Part shown: piece by piece, positions 16,967 to 25,960 of the stretch
Numbering within the stretch: the first letter of the stretch is position 1
Layout: each line of letters starts with the position of its first letter
Source of the DNA: G965222535 sp965222535
GTDB lineage: Bacteria; Pseudomonadota; Gammaproteobacteria; HK1
Reading direction: 5' to 3'
NCBI GenBank assembly: GCA_965222535.1
Contig: OZ244957.1
Span: forward strand, 310,001 to 374,000
DNA: 64,000 bases
The notes under the pieces: model-generated
Seen by the model: only the letters and a program-made list of their open reading frames with translations
Database searches by the model: none
Told to the model about the DNA's origin: nothing
Position numbers and translations under genes: made by a program

Positions 16967-19861
16967 ATGCCGAACACCCAAGACAACAGCATGTCAGCAC
17001 CACAAGCGCGCCCGAAGCAAGCGCCAGCACCTTTGCTGATTCTGGTTGATGGCTCGGCGTATCTCTTCCGTGCGTTCCATGCGTTGCCACCGCTCACCAA
17101 TTCGCACGGCGTCCCCACCGGTGCAGTGTATGGCATGGTGGCAATGTTGCAGGGGCTGCTGAAGGACTTTACGCCCACCCATATGGCCGTTGTATTTGAC
17201 GCCGCCGGGCCGACCTTCCGCAACCAACTGTATCCTGATTACAAAGCCAATCGCCCCTCCATGCCAGAGGAGTTACGAGCGCAGATCGATCCCGTCCATG
17301 AGGTGGTGCAGGCCCTAGGCATACCGTTGCTGCAACAATCGGGAGTGGAAGCCGATGACGTACTGGCAACCTTGGCGGTGCGCGCAAAGGCCGCTGGCTT
17401 TCAGGTCAGGGTGTTCACCAGCGACAAAGATTTGATGCAAATCGTCAACGCCGACATCAACGTGGTCAACCCGAGTGATCGCAAAGTGCTTGACATAGCC
17501 GGCGTTGAAGCAAAATTCGGCGTATCCCCTGGACAAATGGTCGATTACCTGACGCTGATCGGCGATAGCGTGGATAACATCCCTGGAGTCGCCAAGGTCG
17601 GGCCGAAGACAGCGGTAAAATGGTTGCGCGAGTATCGATCGCTGGCGCACCTGATCGCTAACGCCGATCTCATCAAAGGCAAAGTGGGCGATAACCTACG
17701 CGCTGCGATCCCCGGGTTGGCGTTGACTCAAGAGCTGATTCGCATCCGCTGTGACGTTGAACTGCCGCGCACGCCAGCCGACCTAGTGCTGCAAGCGGCG
17801 CATCCCGATCGTCTTCGCGAGCTCTATCAGGTGCTCGAATTTAAATCATGGCTGGCAGCCCTTGCGCCAGCGCAGCCTTCCCAGCCGCAGGAAACGCAAG
17901 CGATGCTGTTCAGCACCGCCAAGGCACCTACAACGGCCGCTCAAGCGCCGCAGATCCTGACCTGTGCTCGTACGCTACGCGACTGGATCGACAACGCGCC
18001 GCACGATACACCCCTCGCTTTTTGCATCGTAACCCCAGATGACGACGTCGAATCGGATTATATGCAGCCCCAAATGGTGGGGGTAGCGATGGCGACGAAC
18101 ATAACTGAAGCAGTGTACCTACCGCTGTTCGATGACGCTGGCGCTCCTGTGCCGGGGATGGCGAAAAGCGAAAGCACTCGCAACCCCGCGGCTAAGAGAG
18201 AGCCAGAGCCTAGGGGGACAGGGCTTGAGGCTTCGGGGATTGCGGCTGGTCGTGATGCGCATCTGGCGCAGGCGCTGCTGGCTCCGCTTGGTGCCTTGTT
18301 CGCTGACCCGCATAAGCAAAAGATCGGTCATAACATCAAATACGCCGCCAACGTGCTCGCGAGCTATCGCATCGCACTGCGGGGCGCAGTGTATGACACG
18401 ATGCTCGAATCCTATGTCCTCGACAGCACCGTAACCCACCATGCTCTCCCCTCCCTCGCACGGCATTACCTCGGTCAGTCGGTCAGCGCGTATGAAACGC
18501 TGGTCGGCAAAGGAGTCAAGCGCATCCCGAGCCAGCAGTTGCCACAGGCGCAACTAGCGGCCTATGCTGCTGAGCGTGTACTGACGATCCGGCGCTTGCA
18601 TCAAAGCTTATGGGAGCGGCTTGCTGCGATACCCAAGTTACAGCAGCTCTACCAGAGCATCGAAGCACCGCTCAGTCTGGTGCTGTCGCGCATCGAGCGC
18701 ACTGGAGCGTGCGTTGACCCGACGATGCTGGCGGCGCACAGCGCCGAACTCGCAGCGCAGTTGGAAACCTTAGAAAAGCGCGCCTTTGAACTCGCCGGAC
18801 AGCCCTTTAACCTCAATTCCGCGAAACAAATTCAGGCGATCCTGTTCGAGAAATTAGCCCTGCCGGTAATCGAAAAGACCGCCAAAGGCGTTCCTTCGAC
18901 TGCTGAATCGACCCTCCAAGAACTTAGCTACGCCCATGATTTGCCGCGCTTAATCCTCAATTATCGGGCGCTCGCAAAGCTCAAATCAACTTACACCGAC
19001 GCGCTGCCGCAATGCATTCAACGGCAGACTGGGCGGGTGCATACGATCTACCATCAAGCGGTCGCAATCACTGGACGCCTCTCATCCTCAGCGCCTAACC
19101 TGCAGAACATTCCGATCCGCAGCGCCGAGGGGCGGCGCATCCGCCAAGCGTTCATCGCCGCACCTGGCCATCACTTGCTGGCCGCCGACTATTCCCAGAT
19201 CGAGTTGCGCATCATCGCTCACCTGTCCGCGGATGAAGGGCTGCTGCGCGCTTTCGCCGAGCACCTCGATGTGCACCGTGCGACCGCCGCGGAAATTTTT
19301 CAGCAACCGCTTGCTGAAGTCAGCACCGAGCAACGCCGCAGCGCCAAGGCGATCAACTTCGGCCTGATTTATGGCATGTCAGCGTTTGGTCTTGGACGCC
19401 AACTGGGGATCGATCGCCCACGTGCCAAGGCGTACATCGATCGCTATTTCGCACGCTACCCGGGGGTATCAAAGTTTATGCAGCAAACGCGCGATTGGGC
19501 GCGTGAGCATGGCTATGTCGAAACTGTGTTTGGTCGCCGCCTGTATATCCCCGAGATCACCTCGCGCCACGCAGTGCGCCGCCAGTACGCCGAACGTACC
19601 GCCATCAATGCGCCGATGCAAGGCACCGCTGCCGACATCATCAAACGCGCGATGCTGGCGATCGATGCCTGGTTTTGTGAAACCGGCGTTGATGCACGCA
19701 TGATCATGCAGGTGCACGACGAATTGGTGATAGAAGTCGCCGAAAGCGACTGCGCCGCCGTACGCCATGGGGTGATCGAACGCATGAGCGCCGCCGCAAC
19801 GCTGAAAGTTCCGCTTGAAGTCAGCACCACCATCGGTCGCTCTTGGCAGGGTGCCGACTGA
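16967..19861 (+). CDS. polA: DNA polymerase I, with degenerate proofreading site
   Basis: This 964-residue enzyme acts in Okazaki-fragment processing and gap filling. The 5' nuclease (about 15-300) is intact: LILVDGSAYLFRAFH, VFDAAGPTFRNQLYPDYKAN, GVEADDVLATLA, FTSDKDLMQ and IGDSVDNIPGVAKVGPKTA. The polymerase motifs are intact: A (DYSQIELRIIAHLS), B (RRSAKAINFGLIYGMSAFG) and C (MIMQVHDELVIEV). In the middle 3'-5' exonuclease domain the four metal-binding acids appear lost: the D355/E357 pair reads C353/V355 (FCIVT), the D424 position is A460 (NIKYAA), and the D501 position is R537 (YAAER). The domain also has a low-complexity insert near 400-425. The start was chosen at ATG 16967; 16991 is also possible. 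Confidence 0.95.
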   Translation: MPNTQDNSMSAPQARPKQAPAPLLILVDGSAYLFRAFHALPPLTNSHGVPTGAVYGMVAMLQGLLKDFTPTHMAVVFDAAGPTFRNQLYPDYKANRPSMPEELRAQIDPVHEVVQALGIPLLQQSGVEADDVLATLAVRAKAAGFQVRVFTSDKDLMQIVNADINVVNPSDRKVLDIAGVEAKFGVSPGQMVDYLTLIGDSVDNIPGVAKVGPKTAVKWLREYRSLAHLIANADLIKGKVGDNLRAAIPGLALTQELIRIRCDVELPRTPADLVLQAAHPDRLRELYQVLEFKSWLAALAPAQPSQPQETQAMLFSTAKAPTTAAQAPQILTCARTLRDWIDNAPHDTPLAFCIVTPDDDVESDYMQPQMVGVAMATNITEAVYLPLFDDAGAPVPGMAKSESTRNPAAKREPEPRGTGLEASGIAAGRDAHLAQALLAPLGALFADPHKQKIGHNIKYAANVLASYRIALRGAVYDTMLESYVLDSTVTHHALPSLARHYLGQSVSAYETLVGKGVKRIPSQQLPQAQLAAYAAERVLTIRRLHQSLWERLAAIPKLQQLYQSIEAPLSLVLSRIERTGACVDPTMLAAHSAELAAQLETLEKRAFELAGQPFNLNSAKQIQAILFEKLALPVIEKTAKGVPSTAESTLQELSYAHDLPRLILNYRALAKLKSTYTDALPQCIQRQTGRVHTIYHQAVAITGRLSSSAPNLQNIPIRSAEGRRIRQAFIAAPGHHLLAADYSQIELRIIAHLSADEGLLRAFAEHLDVHRATAAEIFQQPLAEVSTEQRRSAKAINFGLIYGMSAFGLGRQLGIDRPRAKAYIDRYFARYPGVSKFMQQTRDWAREHGYVETVFGRRLYIPEITSRHAVRRQYAERTAINAPMQGTAADIIKRAMLAIDAWFCETGVDARMIMQVHDELVIEVAESDCAAVRHGVIERMSAAATLKVPLEVSTTIGRSWQGAD

Positions 19862-19865
19862 AGTT

Positions 19866-19984
19866 TATAAGCCCGCGGGGCTTTTCTATTGGGGGAAGGG
19901 TTATAAATCAATAACTTACGTTACAAGCGATGATGTCCCTTCCCCCAACCCCCCATCCCGTTGAGGGTTTTCGAGGCTCCCTTA
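19866..19984. repeat. Dispersed palindromic repeat, core family; first hairpin may terminate polA
   Basis: AGCCC-GCG-GGGCT followed by TTTT (19870-19885) sits just after the polA stop and could act as a weak intrinsic terminator. The rest is the fullest core copy: CTATTGGGGGAAGGG, ATAAATCAATAACTTACG, CCCTTCCCCCAACCCCCCAT and TTTTCGAGGCTCCC. Confidence 0.75.
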
Positions 19985-20136
19985 TATTTGATGGGTAAAT
20001 AAGGAAAGGTTTCAGACTCTACTCAGCGACAGGCTTTAAATCCCATTGTATTCCTTTACTGTGAAGTTCTGGATCAACCACTTGACGGTAAAATTGCTCT
20101 CATTCGTTCCAGACAGCAACAAAAGGCCCGCGGGCA

Positions 20137-21062
20137 TTGAAAACTAAATTCCTGACCTTCGGTGGCAATGCCCACGGACGCGGTAAGCGTTTCCGCACCG
20201 CTGCAGTGCGGATCACCGGACAGGCACGTAACAGCGGCCTGTTTGACGAAATCAAACTCTACACTGATCTTAGCTTGCCGCACGAATTCCCTACTTTTTG
20301 GAGTCAACACGGCAAATTTATTGAGGCCAACAACAGAGGCTATGGCTACTGGCTGTGGAAACCGTTTTTAATCCTTGAAGCCATTAAGCCGATGCGTGAG
20401 GGTGATGTATTGTTGTATGCAGACGCCGGTTGTGAATTGAATTTGAGCGCTCGTGAACGCCTGCGTTGCTATATCTGCGATCCGGCACCCGATCGATTGC
20501 TCCTTGGTACAGCAGGGATTATAAAGAACTGGATTAAAATGGATGCTATCCAGAGGGTTGGCTTAGATGCAATGCAAACCAGCTTGACCTTAGAATTCAT
20601 GAAGCAGGTGTCATAATCATGACCAAATCCCCCCTGCTTAGCCATTTGATTAAAGACTGGTACAGCTTATGCTACGAAAGTAACTACCACTTTTTAGACG
20701 ATTCGAACTCACGCGTGTCCAACCACCCTGACTTCCAAGAGCATCGCCACGATCAAGCGCTATTGACCTTGCTTATTTATAAGCATCAAATTTCACCTAG
20801 GTTTATTGACACATCCATCAATACATGTAATCCGATTTGGACGGCTCGTAACCTAACTGGGCTACCTCATCCAGAGCTGCTGGGAATTAGCCACAGAAGA
20901 AGATCAAAGGGGATATTCAGCCAGCAATATTTGCGCACAGTGCTATGGCGGACACTGCGAGCGGTTTACGCAGTGTTATGGAGGATGCTGCGGGTGATTT
21001 ACGCAATGCAATGGCGGATACAGCAGAGGATCGATTCGCTTCGAAAACGGATAACCTGGTGA
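20137..21062 (+). pseudogene. Frameshifted glycan/capsule-type protein gene
   Basis: Two adjoining frames (20137-20616 and 20619-21062) together make one protein. The first has the family-typical NRGYGYWLWKPFLILEAIK and EGDVLLYADAGCELN; the second has DWYSLC and NHPDFQEHRHDQALLTLLIY. Such proteins occur in polysaccharide or capsule loci and resemble small glycosyltransferase-like enzymes. In the second frame the reading continues upstream as LRIHEAGVIIMTKSP, so a one-base indel near 20570-20590 split the gene. The C-terminus carries a 33-bp tandem duplication (20940-20972, 20973-21005) coding VLWR-LR-VYA-like units. The 20137 start is a TTG. It could instead be a sequencing error. Confidence 0.6.
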
Positions 21063-21436
21063 TGTCATAGATAGAAAATGGCGGCTTCAAACTCGCCAAA
21101 TCGCCTCGTGTGCTGCTGCATGAGAAGCCTGCTGGGGGGCATGTTACCCCGCAAGTTACCTTGCTAAATCTAAAGGTGTGCAAACGAGTTAGGGAACCTA
21201 CGAATAAGGCTGATAGAGCTTCGAATTCAAGGTTCTTCAAGGTACCCACAAACAAGCAGCTTCAATGCTTTTCGCCCTCCATTTTGGGCAGGTATTTTAC
21301 GTCAATGTGAAGATACCCTAGAGGGTACGCCTTGAGCGGTTTATGTTGAGGTTTACCTAGCTCGGACGTCAAGGAGGTGCCATTTATTTGTTCAATCCGC
21401 ATCCTTTGGATTCAGGAAAATGGTGGATGCCAGTCT
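21063..21436. other. Intergenic stretch without recognised content
   Basis: No gene, RNA or member of the dispersed repeats was recognised here. The convergent orientation of the flanking genes means it should hold terminators for both, but I see no clear hairpin with a T-run. Confidence 0.4.
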
Positions 21437-21877
21437 TTATTCCTCCTCTGTCGGCCAATATTGAACCAAGGTGGTGTAATTATGATCATCCACCCTTTTG
21501 TAAGAATATTCGTCCATTAGCGTGGTCACAAAATGTACGCCCAAGCCGCCAACAGCACGATCCTCTACATCGCTGTCTAAATCGGCTTCAGGGGCATCTT
21601 GGAACGGATCGAAAGCGATGGCATTGTCTTTGATCGTGGTGACCAACGAATCATCCTGTGGTGCCAAGCTCACCTCAATGGTGTGCTCGTCGGAATCCTC
21701 ATACCCATAGTCGATAATATTATTTATTAGTTCATCCAAACATAGATTTAATCGATAAATCCATTTTTCAGGCCAATTATGCGATTCTCCATGAGCCGTA
21801 ATCTCATCAGCAACTCTTGAGAGCTCCGTTAAATCGTTTCTCAGCGTCAGATTCAGTACCGTGCCAGTGTCATTCAT
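21437..21877 (-). CDS. RsbW-like anti-sigma / switch ATPase (HATPase domain)
   Basis: This 146-residue GHKL-fold protein is of the serine-kinase anti-sigma type. The N box is LCLDELINNIIDYGY, and the ATP-lid region runs from IKDNAIAFDPF to the glycine-rich AVGGLGVHFVTTLMDEYSYKR. The G1 position usually reads D-x-G but here is DNA, so ATP handling may differ. In partner-switching systems such a kinase phosphorylates a STAS antagonist and holds a sigma factor or another target; a SpoIIE-type phosphatase reverses this. The matching phosphatase gene is 157 bases upstream on the same strand. No STAS protein or sigma factor is present in the window. Confidence 0.8.
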   Translation of the reverse strand: MNDTGTVLNLTLRNDLTELSRVADEITAHGESHNWPEKWIYRLNLCLDELINNIIDYGYEDSDEHTIEVSLAPQDDSLVTTIKDNAIAFDPFQDAPEADLDSDVEDRAVGGLGVHFVTTLMDEYSYKRVDDHNYTTLVQYWPTEEE

Positions 21878-22034
21878 TATAGGTTACCGCGTTAACTAAA
21901 AGGAAAGTTTATCTACTTTTGAAGGGCATGAGTTGCTCACTCAAATAAATCAAAGGTATCTCGAAAAACACGGAGTTCAGAGCAAAAGACAAAGCCAGCA
22001 ATAGTAGAAGGCACTCGTCTATAATCGCTATCCG

Positions 22035-24461
22035 TCATCGCGTGGGATCATAATTGCCATAGCTATCAGGATATCCGCTGGTATAACCATCGTTCGCATA
22101 CTGGCTGCCTTTAGCATAATCATCGGGGTATGCATCTTCTTTATAATCAGTGTCATCGTAGTCCTCTTGCGCATCACCTTCTTGCCCCTCATCTTCTTGC
22201 GCGTAGTCATCATCGGCATATTCATCCTGTGCCTCGTCACCATCATCATAGTTCTCGGCATATTCAGCTTCAGCGTCTTCCCCATCAGTGTATTCATCAT
22301 CATAGCCATCGTACGTTGTCTGATCAGCAAACAATTCCTCATCGGATGCCCCTTCGACATAATCTTTAAAACGCAAAACGACGCATGTTATATCGTCAAA
22401 CTGGGGTGCCTCACCGGTAAATGCCTGCACCGAATGAACGATACTGGTGACATTATCTGATGATGAACCTTGCCCCGGTAGTGCATGGATTTCATGTAAT
22501 AAGCGGCTATCGCCAAAGGCTTCATTATGTTTATCGAATGCCTCAGTCACCCCATCAGTGAACAGCACCAAACGTGCTCCCGGTTCCAAATCCACATAGG
22601 ACTCATCGAATTCAATATCATCGAACATCCCAAGCAGCACGCCATCGGTAGTCGCCAGCGGCCTGATATCTTCACTATCACTCAATATAGGGGAATTATG
22701 ACCACCATTGGCATAGGTGAAACGCCCATTACGTTCATCGAGGATGCCATAGAAAACAGTTATAAACAACTGTTCGTCGTTATTATGTTCAAGAAAAACG
22801 TTCAGATTCTCCAATACTTTTGCGGGCGAGTGTACATGCTTTGCAGAGGATTGTAAGAAAGTACGCGCCATCACCATAAACAGTGCCGCTGGCACCCCCT
22901 TGCCAGAAACATCAGCGACCACTACGCCGATATGGTAGTCATCAATGCGAAAGAAATCATAGAAATCACCCCCTACCTCTTTTGCTGGCTTCATTGTTCC
23001 TGCGACATCAAATGAATCGGTTGGCGGCATTGGTGAAGGAAGGAAGGAAAGCTGCACCCGCGCAGCTATACCGAGCTCTCCTTGCAATGCATTAAAAGCA
23101 GTCTTGGTTTCCAATGATTCGCGCAAGCTTTGATTCTGACTTTGTATCCTAGTTGACATTTTCTTAAACGCGGATGCAAGCAGTCTCAAACCACTGGAGT
23201 CATCTCCAGAAGCACTGGTCGAATCAGTCAGCGCCCCCCCTTTATTTTTAGTTGAAGGGCCATCAGTCTCTTGACTCATTTGATCTAAGTCGCTGAGTAC
23301 ATCATTGCGTGCATCACCATCTAATGTATCAGCCAAACTGGTCATTTCTTTACGGATAAAGCGTTCTTGGCGCTGCCGCTGCCGGTGGCGAGAACGCCGA
23401 TAGCGATCAAACTCAATCAAATTTGAGCGAAATATATTAACGGCACTGGCAATGCGCCCCACCTCATCTTGACTCTCGATTTTAACCATATGAAATTTCA
23501 AGTCACCACGAGAAAGTGCGTTTAGAACATTTACCCCTTCGGTCAATGGTAAGAACAAACGAGATAAATAATAGCCCAGCGCAATAGATATTAATGCCAA
23601 GAAGACAATAACTACCGCAATCGTTATCTGACTGATCTGTTCTTGCTGTTGATAGGAGTCAGTAGTGTCTTTAATGCTAATCAAACGCCCTACCAAGTTA
23701 CCATACCCAGCTTCATGGGGGAGGACTACAACAGAATATATTCGTCCAGCTAATTTAATCGTTTGCAGCGTATTAACCTCATCGATTATGACTAAATCTT
23801 GGATACGGCTCCATAAATCACTACCGGACCCTGATAAAAACCGCCCCCGCTGATTGACAATAAAAATATCAGATCGCGTCATACGTTCCATTTCGGATAT
23901 AATATCAGCAATATTTTTTGCATAAACCGCCATGCCCACGATTTTATCATCATCTCCCAGTGAGATGCGCAACGGTATACCCAAAACAACTGCTATATTG
24001 CGCTGTTCATCATTACCAATTCCGCGGATCCAATTTCCTTCCGCAATATTCTTTCTGGCTTTTTCTGGGGATATTATCGAATCCTGCAGCACACCACTTA
24101 TAGAAGAGAAGGCCAATGAACCATCTGGATAAATCACCTCAAACCGATCAACTAATTCTGGTTTCTCAGTAATAATATGTCTAGCTACAATCTGACTATG
24201 CCCTAATATCAGAATTGGATCGTTAATCAGCAACGACTCTATCAATGGGGTATCTTTAAGTACTTCTGACGCCACGTTCTCCATTAATAATAGCTGCGCT
24301 TCAATGAGTTTTTCCCAAAATGTAACACGTTCATTTATATGGGTACTGGAGTATTGTTCATTGATAAGATATTCGCGTTCCAAGGAAGCAAATAAAAGGC
24401 CAGAACAAACAAGAACAAAAACGAACATAACCAGTAAGTTAATGCGTGTGCGTAGTAGCAT
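22035..24461 (-). CDS. Membrane HAMP-SpoIIE (PP2C) serine phosphatase with acidic tail
   Basis: This 808-residue protein has TM1 (about 8-26), an extracytoplasmic sensor (about 27-280), TM2 (about 282-305), HAMP (about 305-365), a coiled linker, then a PP2C_SIG domain (about 470-700). Phosphatase signatures are AKEVGGDFYDFF, VVADVSGKGVPAALFMVMA, YANGGHNSPIL, RLVLFTDGVTEAF and FDDITCVVLRF. About 104 extra C-terminal residues (705-808) are almost only D, E, Y, A, G and Q. Family members dephosphorylate STAS-domain antagonists. The gene sits between the periplasmic binding protein and the RsbW-like ATPase, all on one strand, so it is the probable output unit of that cluster. Confidence 0.88.
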   Translation of the reverse strand: MLLRTRINLLVMFVFVLVCSGLLFASLEREYLINEQYSSTHINERVTFWEKLIEAQLLLMENVASEVLKDTPLIESLLINDPILILGHSQIVARHIITEKPELVDRFEVIYPDGSLAFSSISGVLQDSIISPEKARKNIAEGNWIRGIGNDEQRNIAVVLGIPLRISLGDDDKIVGMAVYAKNIADIISEMERMTRSDIFIVNQRGRFLSGSGSDLWSRIQDLVIIDEVNTLQTIKLAGRIYSVVVLPHEAGYGNLVGRLISIKDTTDSYQQQEQISQITIAVVIVFLALISIALGYYLSRLFLPLTEGVNVLNALSRGDLKFHMVKIESQDEVGRIASAVNIFRSNLIEFDRYRRSRHRQRQRQERFIRKEMTSLADTLDGDARNDVLSDLDQMSQETDGPSTKNKGGALTDSTSASGDDSSGLRLLASAFKKMSTRIQSQNQSLRESLETKTAFNALQGELGIAARVQLSFLPSPMPPTDSFDVAGTMKPAKEVGGDFYDFFRIDDYHIGVVVADVSGKGVPAALFMVMARTFLQSSAKHVHSPAKVLENLNVFLEHNNDEQLFITVFYGILDERNGRFTYANGGHNSPILSDSEDIRPLATTDGVLLGMFDDIEFDESYVDLEPGARLVLFTDGVTEAFDKHNEAFGDSRLLHEIHALPGQGSSSDNVTSIVHSVQAFTGEAPQFDDITCVVLRFKDYVEGASDEELFADQTTYDGYDDEYTDGEDAEAEYAENYDDGDEAQDEYADDDYAQEDEGQEGDAQEDYDDTDYKEDAYPDDYAKGSQYANDGYTSGYPDSYGNYDPTR

Positions 24462-24661
24462 AGTCAGATTTAAAAATTATGGGTTTTAATCCACGAATGA
24501 TGATGGCTGGAATTAGAGTGGCAAGTGCGTTCTAAATAAGAAAATCAGTGTGTGCATGGTGTGCGTAGTTGCAATCCATTCACTCACAGAATATAAAACT
24601 CATTCTTAGCTGCTCAAGAAACCTGATAGCTTTACAGAACACAGCAATCTATCTGATTTAG

Positions 24662-24822
24662 GGATTCCTCGTAAAACTAGCTTCGCTAGTTTTACGAGGA
24701 ATCCTGCGTGGGGTGTCTATTGGGGGAAGGGGTATAAATCAATAGCTTACGTTACAGGCAATCATATCCCTTCCCTCAAACCCCCATCCCGTTGAGGTTT
24801 TTCGAGGTTCTCTTATTGGATT
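24662..24822. repeat. Hairpin repeat followed by core-family repeat
   Basis: The hairpin at 24662-24704 is perfect: GGATTCCTCGTAAAACTAGC against GCTAGTTTTACGAGGAATCC. Compared with the family both arms changed together (GAAAA to GTAAA, paired by TTTTC to TTTAC). The core repeat follows at 24711-24822. It lies between the binding-protein and phosphatase genes, so those two may not share one uninterrupted transcript. Confidence 0.8.
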
Positions 24823-24855
24823 ACGCTCACGACACCTAACACCTAACATAATTTC

Positions 24856-25896
24856 TCATTCCAAGTCATTATTTATAAAATCGGCAACAGATATAATTTC
24901 TAATGGAGGATATAAATCGATCTTACGAGCAGCATCCATATTAATGAGCAGTTTATACATCGGATATTTTTTTATTTCCATAGGGACTTTTTTTGTTTTC
25001 AATATTTTTTCCGCCAGAGTGGCAGTTTTTCTGCCTAAAGCATAATAATCAGTGACTAATCCAAATAAAGCCCGCGAATTCAACAATGGTCCTTGAGTAG
25101 CAGAAAATGTAGCCAGTCCAGCTTTTGTTGCAACTTCAGTATAAATATCAGCATGTTTGATCATAAACAAATCTGTTCCTATATATAATAAATCTGCGCC
25201 TTTTTCTTTAGCTTGATTAATGATTTCTGAAAAAAGATTTGGATCCGACTCTCCATAATCGTTAGTTGGCATTGGTATTTCAAGAAGTTTAATATCATAG
25301 TTTTCAACTGCAGTACGCAATTTATCTGCATTCGTCAGTGCGGCTATTGAATTTGTATCATAAATTATGGCAATTTTATTAAATTTTCGGTACGCCATTA
25401 TGGCTTCCATTTGTGCTGAAAGCGGCGCTATAAAATCAACCCCAGTCAGTTGACGCCCGGAGTTCTCCAAACTATTAACTATATTATCCTGTTGAGGGAA
25501 AGCGACAAAAGCAAATACTCCTGGGATATTATTTACATAAAGATCACCTGTATCATCACCGTATTCACCAAAAACGTTTGTTGTCGCAATAGTCCCTTTG
25601 GTGTACACAAGGTCTGGATTGATTCGTTGGATCTCCTCAACAAACTCAGAGCCAATCTCTTTGCTGGCATTGAATTTTCGCACAAGCATGCGGAACGCAA
25701 CGCCGCGGCGTGTCAGAAAATCACGGAATCCTTTGTCTATTTGATCTTCGTTCTCTAAAAGGGAATAAATAACTTTTTTGTCATCACCTTGGCCGACATC
25801 AACTTTAACTCGCCCTTGAGAAAAAACAGAAAAACTCATCACCGCAATCAGAACGGCGATAAATGCAGACACTAGCAGATGGGAAAATGTTTTCAT
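24856..25896 (-). CDS. Periplasmic ABC-type substrate-binding protein
   Basis: This 346-residue protein has an N-terminal signal sequence (hydrophobic to about residue 26, ending SVFSQG). The mature part matches the ABC-transporter substrate-binding family (DUF534/TrpX-like): DLVYTKGTIAT, GVAFVAFPQQ-like strands, QLTGVDFIAPLSAQMEA, NKIAIIYD, KEKGADLLYIGTD and SRALFGLVTDYYALGRKTA. There is no ABC permease or ATPase beside it, so it may act as the ligand-sensing partner of the neighbouring membrane sensors rather than in uptake; this is inference. Its base composition is clearly more AT-rich than the housekeeping genes. It lies 64 bases downstream of the MFS-fusion gene. Confidence 0.8.
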   Translation of the reverse strand: MKTFSHLLVSAFIAVLIAVMSFSVFSQGRVKVDVGQGDDKKVIYSLLENEDQIDKGFRDFLTRRGVAFRMLVRKFNASKEIGSEFVEEIQRINPDLVYTKGTIATTNVFGEYGDDTGDLYVNNIPGVFAFVAFPQQDNIVNSLENSGRQLTGVDFIAPLSAQMEAIMAYRKFNKIAIIYDTNSIAALTNADKLRTAVENYDIKLLEIPMPTNDYGESDPNLFSEIINQAKEKGADLLYIGTDLFMIKHADIYTEVATKAGLATFSATQGPLLNSRALFGLVTDYYALGRKTATLAEKILKTKKVPMEIKKYPMYKLLINMDAARKIDLYPPLEIISVADFINNDLE

Positions 25897-25960
25897 AATA
25901 TAAAATTAAACATAGGATGTTAGAAAATTGGACCTTATAAAAACAAAAATATTATTTAAA

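Noticed and set aside
22028..22460. Short frames opposite the phosphatase tail rich in Met/Thr or His/Ile
   Set aside because: They are shadows of the low-complexity acidic tail on the other strand.
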